Part shown: in pieces, positions 57,033-64,000 of the stretch
How positions within the stretch are numbered: position 1 is the first letter of the stretch
Layout of the letters: every line of letters begins with the position of its first letter
The notes under the pieces: model-generated
Databases searched by the model: none
Told to the model about the DNA's origin: nothing
The model's input: only the letters and a program-made list of their open reading frames with translations
Made by a program: the position numbers and the translations under genes
Assembly: GCA_032622095.1 (NCBI GenBank)
Contig: CP136062.1
Coordinates: forward strand, 228,174,578 to 228,238,577
Origin: Siphonodentalium dalli
Lineage: Eukaryota > Mollusca > Scaphopoda > Gadilida > Siphonodentaliidae
Direction of reading: 5' to 3'
Length of the DNA stretch: 64,000 bases

Positions 57033-57650
57033 GTACTTTTACAGAGAAAAAAACAAATATTGAGCTTTAAAAGATTGTCTATCTCTTACCGTGCACAATT
57101 ACAACAACATAAATTTTATAAATCCCGATTTCAAGACTACAAATTGTTATTTTGAGGAGATGGCTCCATATAAGCGCCTGGCGCTTGATGTCAAATCCTC
57201 TTATCTCTCAGACTTATCATACTTACATATATATACGAATATCATCTTGTAAATTATTGTATAAATCTGCAATACAATATAAATAATGTTTACACCAAAT
57301 TACTATTTTATGAATAAACTACAGATAAAACTAAAGATTGGGCACATTATATGACTATAAAGGCGTAATAAAGTGGTTTATTTCGATCATGCGGTCATGA
57401 TGAAAATGCAATTTGCCATGATTTGAGGGTGCTGACAAGATAGAGTTCTCTCCCCTGATTTGTGGGTGCTGCCAAGATAGAGTTCTCCTTCTTGGTACGC
57501 TTTTGGTGCGCTTCGAACATTTCCGCACGTATTTCTGTTCTAAAAATAGCCCATAAAACTGTCACGCTGATGTGATAATAAATTCAAAATAAAATTGATT
57601 GATATCTATTATTCAATACCCCAGAATCTAGATAAAACTTTCTGAGAAGA
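57033..57650. other. downstream of the P450, nothing recognised
   Basis: AT-rich intergenic sequence with a short direct repeat (CAAGATAGAGTTCTC twice near 57436 and 57473). Confidence 0.4.
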
Positions 57651-57651
57651 G

Positions 57652-57845
57652 AACATTCTTTACTGAATACTCATTGATGAGTAGTTCCCTTATTAACTCT
57701 TTCTTTACTGAATACTCATTGATGAGTAGTTCCCTTATTAACTCTTTCTTTACTGAATACTCATTGATGAGTAGTTCCCTTATTGACAGGAATGTAGCAT
57801 TCTTTACTGAATACTTATTGATGAGTAGTTCCCTTATTGACATGT
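57652..57845. repeat. same 45-bp minisatellite, opposite orientation
   Basis: About four units of TTCTTTACTGAATACTCATT + GATGAGTAGTTCCCTTATTAACTC, the complement of the 49863-50400 unit, downstream of the P450 stop. The centre is the palindrome ACTCATTGATGAGT. Confidence 0.85.
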
Positions 57846-57905
57846 TGGAAATTTCATGCCTTACACAACATCAATTGGAAATTTAATTCTAGAAATAAAG
57901 CTGGC

Positions 57906-58130
57906 TTAACCCTTTCATGACGGGAGCAGCGCTGGTGCAGCATTAACGACCCTGTGCCAGTGCATTCTCTTATATATGAGTCTGCCATAGGGAACCTTGC
58001 ATATATCAGGGGATGCACTGGCTTACATGGTCAAGGTTGTTAGGGCATTGTGAGACTCGCATATATAAAAGAATGCATTGGAACAGGGTTTTCGCAAATT
58101 TTCAGGAAGCTCTAGTCATGGAAGGGTTAA
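57906..58130. mobile_element. T-family MITE, short subtype
   Basis: TTAA-CCCTTTCATGACGGGAG at the left, AGTCATGGAAGGG-TTAA at the right. Core hairpins have several mutations (GAGTCTGCCATAGGGAACC). Confidence 0.68.
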
Positions 58131-58229
58131 CTGACATGCTGGAATATCTGGTGAATAAAGTCTTCGCATCAGATGTTATATTAATACCTAAACATAATGA
58201 GATCGAACTTACAAACTTCACCATGGGAG

Positions 58230-58690
58230 AATTTGAAGGTCAGATTAGTTCAGATATAAACTTTCTAACGCAGCAGCTTCACCATATTTTGAATTTGTTG
58301 AGTTCAAAGAAGACACTTTTTTAAATATTAAAGTGCATTTAAATAATTCTTCTTTACACGCTTTTTATGCTAGATGACTTGACATTATACTAGATGACCT
58401 ACCAACTAAAATTATGCTAAAGAAGTTAGACCAACATATCAACTGCATTATTGGAAATTTTGGAAGTCAAATTAGTTCAGATATAAACTTTCTTTCAAGG
58501 CAGCTTCACCATAATTTGAATTTTTTAGGCATTTGTTGCAGTAAATATTAAAGTGCATTTAAATCATTCTTCATTACATGTATATGCGTTTTATACTAGA
58601 TGAACTTACATTATACTAGATGGCCTAACATTATACTAGATGACCTAACAACTAAACTTTTGCTAAAGAAGTTAGAACAACTAATTGCCA
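58230..58690. repeat. two direct repeats of about 230 bp
   Basis: GATTAGTTCAGATATAAACT, AAATATTAAAGTGCATTTAA and ACATTATACTAGATG.CCTA phrases occur in the same order near 58243 and 58471. Confidence 0.75.
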
Positions 58691-59430
58691 TCTTGGGTTG
58701 TGCTTTAATTATTTTGTGATATATTATATTATTCATGTAATACAGCATGTTAAGGATCATCTATCGCTTCCTAAACAAGTTTTATATAGTTTCCGGGGTA
58801 TAAAATAAATGATATGAATTGAAGACCCCTGTCTGGAAATGCTGCTATAAATTAATATTGATTTTATTTCTAATGTTCTGGTATAATATATGTACAATGA
58901 TTGTTGGACAATTTACGGCTCATGTTTGTTCCATGCGGAATAACTCTATCTAGTAATGAGAAAATGTCCCAATTGATTATCGGTTTCTATCGATATAAAA
59001 TCAATATTAATTGACAGAATCATTTCCGGACAGGTGTCTTCGACTCATATTTATTATTTATTACATGATCCTACCCTTATTCCATTCAATAAACCCATTC
59101 TATAAATTGTGATATTAAACGTTCGTTTAATAACAGGAAATAGTGCCAGGTGACCTTTGACTTCCGGTTTGTCGTCTGTTTACATTCCGCACATTACGTC
59201 TCAAAATAATATGGCTTCCAATATTTTTCCAATAAACTATAATGAATGAAGAGTTTGAAAAGTTATGTCATTAAATATACGCCATTAAATGTGCCAGAGT
59301 CTTTATATGTCTGGGACTATTTCTTTACGCGGGCAAACAAAAGTTACGTGAAACCGATATAGAAGCCGATGTTAGTTTCCCGTCCCATTTGTTGATTTAA
59401 GTATGTTTAATCGAGGTTTTGGATCATGTA

Positions 59431-59578
59431 ATAAATAGAATCTACAACTCGTCCCAGTTTATAGCGGAATTTACAAAACTCATCCAGTAAATTAGGTTCG
59501 GTCCAGACATAATTTACTGGACTCGTAAATTTGTAATTCAGCTATAAACTGGGAACTCGTAGCAGATTCTCTATTTAT
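59431..59578. mobile_element. inverted-repeat element
   Basis: ATAAATAGAATCTACAACTC and the complement near 59560-59578; CCCAGTTTATAGC and AATTTAC(A/G) pair inside; mismatched arms around TTAGGTTCGGTCCAGAC. Confidence 0.6.
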
Positions 59579-59639
59579 ATAATACCCTGGAAACTATATA
59601 AAACATGTTTAGGAAGAGATAGACCATCTTTGACTAACA

Positions 59640-59815
59640 ATGTTACCCGCAGGGGACCAGCCGAGAGGATTCAACTTGGGAGAAGTGACTACTCCCTAGA
59701 CCAGTACACAGGGACCCGCCTAGAGGTTTCAACTTGGGAGAAGTCACTTCTACCTAGACCAGTACACAGGGACCCGTCTAGAGGTTTCAACTTGGGAGAA
59801 GTCAACTTCTCCCTG
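59640..59815. repeat. 58-bp tandem repeat, about three copies
   Basis: TTCAACTTGGGAGAAGT recurs at 58-bp spacing (59671, 59729, 59787) with CCAGTACACAGGGACCCG between. Remnants of GGGAGAAGT continue to 60110. Confidence 0.8.
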
Positions 59816-60249
59816 TTTGGTTATTAGGGAGAAGTGGACTGTTATCAGGGAGAAGTAACAACGGTTGAAGTTCAATTTACACCTGAACATCCCACTGCTG
59901 TGGCATGTTAGATTCCACATGTTGCCACAGCATTTCCCATGGCATTTATAATTGCCGTTTCCAATTTTGAGGACTGATGATCCAATATGTATTATGCAAC
60001 ACATGAGCCCATCTATAAAACCATTATAGTGAGTAAGAACACCATTATAATCAGTAAATATGTTTTAATATGCTGTTTGGACATATGCATTCTGGTATTT
60101 GAGAGAAGTCACTTCTTCCTAGGACAAATTTATGTAGAAGTGACACATTTTAGGGAGATGTCTCCCAAGTCGCCCTAAAGGATGGTCCATGCAAGGTTAC
60201 TGATGTGTTATTTTAAGTTCAGTTATGTATTAGCTTTTCACATAATCAT

Positions 60250-60997
60250 TTAACCCTTTGAGTGCCAGGGGCCGATTTCATCGGCCCTAAACCTACAAAA
60301 TAAGTCTGTTAAAGGCACGTGAGGCCTTAGTTGTCGAAAATATTCATATTTGTTCCAATCACCGTAAACAGAAAAACATTAAAAAACATAGTTTCGTTCA
60401 TATATACCATGACCATCGCGTAAACAGCATGTTATCATAAAGATTTACTATATTTTACCTAAGCAAGAGCCTGATTGTGTTACAGAAGACAGCACAATGC
60501 TGCTGGCTAATCACACACAAATGGCATAAACGCTCTTTATTCGTTCCATATCAGGAATTAACCAACAAAGAACGCTCTTTATGTTTACCATCATAATATA
60601 AACAAACACCAGAAAAGTAACTTTTTATGCTTTTGTTTACATAACAATGGTCAAAGATATGACAATAACATATTGTTTATGCGATATTTCTTATTTGTAT
60701 ACGGACAAAGTCTGTCTACATTTTGTTGTTCTTTCTGTTTGTGGCGGTTTTTGACGGGTGGAAATATTTTCACAGGATACCCACCGCCAAGGCCAACCGT
60801 ACCTTTAAAGAATATAAGAATAAATTATTAAAATTGTAAAAAATTGTAAAAAAAAAATAAAAATAAATAAATTGTTAGGCCAATGCATTCTCTTATATAT
60901 GCGAGGCGACCTATGGTCGACTCGCATATATAAGAGAATGCATTGGCACAGGGTATATGGGTGGATACAAAAATCGACCTGGCACTCAAAGGGTTAA
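60250..60997. mobile_element. T-family MITE with third terminal repeat type, 748 bp
   Basis: TTAA-CCCTTTGAGTGCCAGG at the left and CCTGGCACTCAAAGGG-TTAA at the right. A single core hairpin lies near the right end (60878-60947). The middle is unrelated sequence with a GAACGCTCTTTATT-rich part. No transposase. Confidence 0.72.
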
Positions 60998-61334
60998 TCA
61001 AAAGTAAACCTGTGTTTGTAGTCTATTTTTAATTTATACACACTTGGTTTACCTGTATATTTAACTGATATGGTTGTCAACAATTTTTTTTATTATTTCT
61101 AATCTATTATCAAATAAAAAACCTTAACTTTGTATATAGTTTTTAAATTTCCATTTTTTTCTCCCAATGTTTTTATTTTGAAAAATATGAAGAAATATTT
61201 CTGAACTACTATTAATTTCTTCCCTATAATAATTTTTAATGAGGATTTGTTGGTTTATATGCGTAGATAAATTATCACCTGATATGTCTGCATTTAGCGT
61301 TTAATGAGATTGTATAGTATTTTGTCAATTTTAG

Positions 61335-62045
61335 TTGTCACCAAATTCAGCCTCTGTGGACCTCATTCTGTTTTGGTCCCAACTTCTGGGAAATTTCTTA
61401 TAATAGTCTCAGATATTTTTTATCATCATTTTTAGTTACTTTTCCCCTTCTGGGAAGTTTCTCTATTTCCTAATTTGCAGAAGATAAAATGCACAATCGA
61501 GGTGATTAATTGGTGAATTTTACCAACTTCAACTGGAGATTGAAGATCAATCTGATCCTAGGTCTCCCATAGCAGTTGAGGCCCAAGCAGAATGTGGTTC
61601 CCAAAGGGTGAATTTTGTTATGCTAGCCCGCCATGCGGGAAATTGACAAACTAAATATAAAAGAAGGAATAGAAAAGCTGCTGAGAAAACTAAATTCACA
61701 CTCTGGGGACCTCATTCTGCTTAGCTAGCATCATCTTCTCTGGAGAGTGTATTATCAAATTTCTATAGAAACTTCTTCGTATGCAATGTAGATTATATTT
61801 CTTATTTAGTTTAATTTCTCTATATCCCCAAATTGGCAGACGACACATTGCATAATCGAGGTTCCCAATGGGTGTACATCACAATATTCACCATTTGGAA
61901 ACTTCAATCTGAGTCTATGTCTCCCATAGCAGAATGAGGTCCCCAGAGGGTGAATTTAGTTATGCTAGTCCGATATCCGGGATAACGCCACTATATTCAC
62001 CCTCCGGGGGACCCAATTCTGCAAATGACAGGTACACTAAACTCA
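61335..62045. mobile_element. H-family MITEs, two adjoining copies
   Basis: CACCAAATTCAGCCTCTGTG begins a reversed copy with middle TACTTTTCCCCTTCTGGGAA. After 61680 a second, long-subtype copy runs to GACAGGTACACTAAACTCAC at 62041. Several palindrome arms are recognisable with substitutions. Confidence 0.6.
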
Positions 62046-62089
62046 CGCTTGCTATCATCACCGTTGACGTCATGAAGTCATTCGGCAAC

Positions 62090-63480
62090 AACACCATAGA
62101 CTAAAAATCCTTCCTTCATCTATGACAACACCCAGGTCGACGTAGCAATACTTGACTTCTCAAAAGCTTTTTATATAGTGCCCCATCGTAAACTGCTCCA
62201 CAAATTAGAACACTACGGTATCCATGGGAACCTGCTGGCTTAGCTGAGATCTTTCCTGATGGACCGGAAGATGAGAGTGGTTGTAGATGGTAATTAAATC
62301 ATCATAACGAGTACACGTCACGTTGGAATCTGGAGTACGACGTAGGGGGCCCCGAAACTGATCATTGTACAAGGATCAGTTTTAGGACCCCTATACTTTT
62401 CCTTTGCCACATCAATAATCTACCAGACAACATCCGCTCAAACGGAAGACTACAGTAATGCTCTAAATAATCGACTCCTTAATCACAGCAGAATTATGGG
62501 TAACTTTTCAGGATTTAGTCGGAAATATGGCTTGTTGCCATTCATAGGAAAGCTCTCGGGGGAGCTTTCCGATGAATGGCAACAATCCATATTTCCGACT
62601 AAATCCTGAAAAGTTACCCATAATTCTGCTGTGGTTAAGGAGTCGATTATTTAGAGCATTGCTGTACATGTATTCCGACGACTGACCTCTGTACAGGGAA
62701 ATTCGATCTTTCAACGACCACCCGAAACTCCAAGAAGACCTTCAATCACTCGGTAAATGGACAAACACACGCGGAATGTCATTCAACACCATCACCATGA
62801 CAACCAATAAATCGACAACCTTCTGCTATTCGCTAAATAATGACTTATTCATGATTAAAGGACGTAGCTGAACACCCGTACATTGGAGTCATGATGTCCA
62901 ATGATCTCCAATAACATGTAATGGAGCAAACACATCGGGAACATCACAAACAAGCACCCTAAACTTCCTACAAGGAAACCTCAAACGCTGTTCACGAGAA
63001 CTTAGGAAAACCAATTACATGTTCATCACACAAGTCAGATCCAACGTAGACCATCTGGGACCCGTTCCACCAAAGCGACATCGACAAAGTAGAGCAGCAA
63101 GATTTATAAAACAGGACTGCAGAAGCACACAGGAGCGGTTACCGACTTTCTAGCAGATCACAAACAACCATCACTGGCAAAACGGAGAAACAACAAACAT
63201 ATTTCTGTACAAGGTGGCCCAGCAATCCCCGATCAAGTCTATACGAAACCCTGCATGAAGGGAACGCGCAACAACAACAAAATCCAACCGGTTACTAACT
63301 AAGTCAGATCCCGTCACACCTAATAAGGAACAATAGAAGGCGCTACATACTATCACCGAACATCGACACCAAGGAGTACCAGAACGCGGATATGTATAGG
63401 AATCAGGGAGCTAAATGTGTTCTAGAGTTGGGGAGCGAGTACACCGTGGAACCCTAAAGGTGAAGGTAACTGAAGAATGA
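62090..63480 (+). pseudogene. decayed non-LTR retrotransposon (LINE) reverse transcriptase
   Basis: Frame-broken translations read VDVAILDFSKAF, then VPHRKLLHKLEHYGIHGNLL, SFLMDRKMRVVVDG, GSVLGPLL and HINNLPDN, the RT palm blocks of CR1/L2/Jockey-like LINEs. After 62667 the C-terminal part continues (QEDLQSLGKWTN, then RAARFIKQDCRSTQ). A P-family MITE (62453-62664) is inserted just before the expected catalytic YxDD segment. Several stops and frameshifts make it inactive. Confidence 0.7.
62453..62664. mobile_element. P-family palindromic MITE inserted in the LINE
   Basis: A near-perfect inverted repeat from CAGTAATGCTCTAAATAATC to its complement, flanked by TA on both sides (62451-62452 and 62665-62666). 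This is the pattern of Tc1/mariner-like (pogo-type) MITEs. Same family as 11372-11586, 44953-45060 and 53240-53382. Confidence 0.7.
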
Positions 63481-63884
63481 CCTTCACCTGATACATGCGA
63501 CACGTTATTAAAGGATGACATCGCGTTTATTTGATTTGTACATAATATCTAAATAATTTAAACTGGTGAATGAATGGGGGAACGGATTTTTGTGAGCGGG
63601 AAATGTATTTAACTAGCTGTTGTAGATCTGAGTTTTTCCAGATCAAATTTGGCTGTGAGATAGCCCTGTCGTACACTTGGGGATTTATTTTAAAAAGTAA
63701 ACACATGACCTATGATTTTTCTTGCATTTTCGTGATCGACTGGTGTCAATCTAGCTGGGTAAACATCACTGGTATGGCCTGCAGGCTTCAATTCGGCGAA
63801 TTTGGCCGAAACGTTAACACTGTCGCCTATGGGAAACCATTTAGTTCCGTGATTCCTATAAGAACAATCAGTGACGTGAACAAA

Positions 63885-64000
63885 ATGGAAGAGGAGTTTT
63901 GGATTACTGCGGTTGGGTGGAGGAACTGCGGAACGATTTGGACGCTAACATCTAGCGCACTCCTTCTCGTCGTGATAAACGCCTGTATTGGTTTATACGA
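63885..64000 (+). CDS. possible first exon of a neighbouring gene, cut by window edge
   Basis: The frame from ATG at 63885 is open to the end of the window (38 codons): MEEEFWITAVGWRNCGTIWT followed by a hydrophobic stretch LTSSALLLVVINACIGLY. This looks like a cytosolic start plus a membrane-spanning or signal-anchor segment. The surrounding 250 nt are less AT-rich and free of the repeat families seen elsewhere. No family is recognised. It may be chance. Confidence 0.3.
   Translation, partial: MEEEFWITAVGWRNCGTIWTLTSSALLLVVINACIGLY

Overview
The window is a piece of an animal nuclear genome. It is AT-rich, has GT-AG introns, and carries many foldback and miniature transposons, 5S-rRNA-derived SINEs, a decayed LINE, minisatellites and long poly-G/poly-C tracts. 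The repeat style, including GTCC/GTCT tracts followed by degenerate units around 'GTTATGGCCC', suggests a marine invertebrate, possibly a mollusc or another lophotrochozoan. That is an inference; nothing here fixes the species.

One gene dominates: a plus-strand cytochrome P450 of ten coding exons from 9708 to 55942. The exon phases join without conflict into 1251 nt (416 codons plus stop). The K-helix ExxR (E284-V-R-R287), the PERF-like FKPDRW and the heme-thiolate loop FSFGGAKRRCQG (Cys360) are all present. The I-helix lacks the usual acidic-Thr oxygen-activation pair. With no visible membrane anchor, this suggests (not proven) a clan-74-like hydroperoxide-metabolising P450 or another unusual P450. 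The coding part is about 1.25 kb in 46 kb, so introns full of transposable elements make up nearly everything.

The most unusual feature is that two splice sites of this gene have become in-frame minisatellites. The exon 5 acceptor lies in a 30-bp unit present three times (23749-23838). The exon 6 donor lies in a 33-bp unit present 33 times (36554-37642), each copy keeping GTGAGT and an open reading frame. Alternative use of these sites would add blocks of 10 or 11 residues without a frameshift.

Repeat families, named here for convenience: (T) TTAA-flanked piggyBac-like MITEs, TIR usually starting CCCTTT, with a shared foldback core CCAATGCATTCTCTTATATA + TGCGAG; (H) hAT-like MITEs, ends CAAGCCTTGAAATA or CAAGYCTGAGTTTA, 8-bp target duplications, palindrome around CAGAATGAGGTCCCCAGAGG; (P) TA-flanked palindromes, ends CAGTAATGCTCTAA; (G) TTAA-flanked elements, ends AGGTACTCAATC. 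The region 26.98-36.13 kb is a nest of at least four transposons inside one another, the innermost a 7.0-kb element with arrays of GTTGGGCCAACG motifs at both ends. The region 38.05-41.74 kb is a 3.7-kb foldback element whose right arm alone carries a later H insertion.

Layout: 1-9.69 kb, upstream or 5' intron sequence with repeats; 9.7-20.3 kb, exons 1-4; 23.7-23.9 kb, exon 5; 26-36.1 kb, nested transposons; 36.37-37.65 kb, exon 6 and the donor array; 38-44.6 kb, foldback and interrupted T element; 46.2-55.9 kb, exons 7-10; 56-62 kb, minisatellites and MITEs; 62.1-63.5 kb, broken LINE reverse transcriptase; 63.885 kb to the edge, a possible first exon of another gene.
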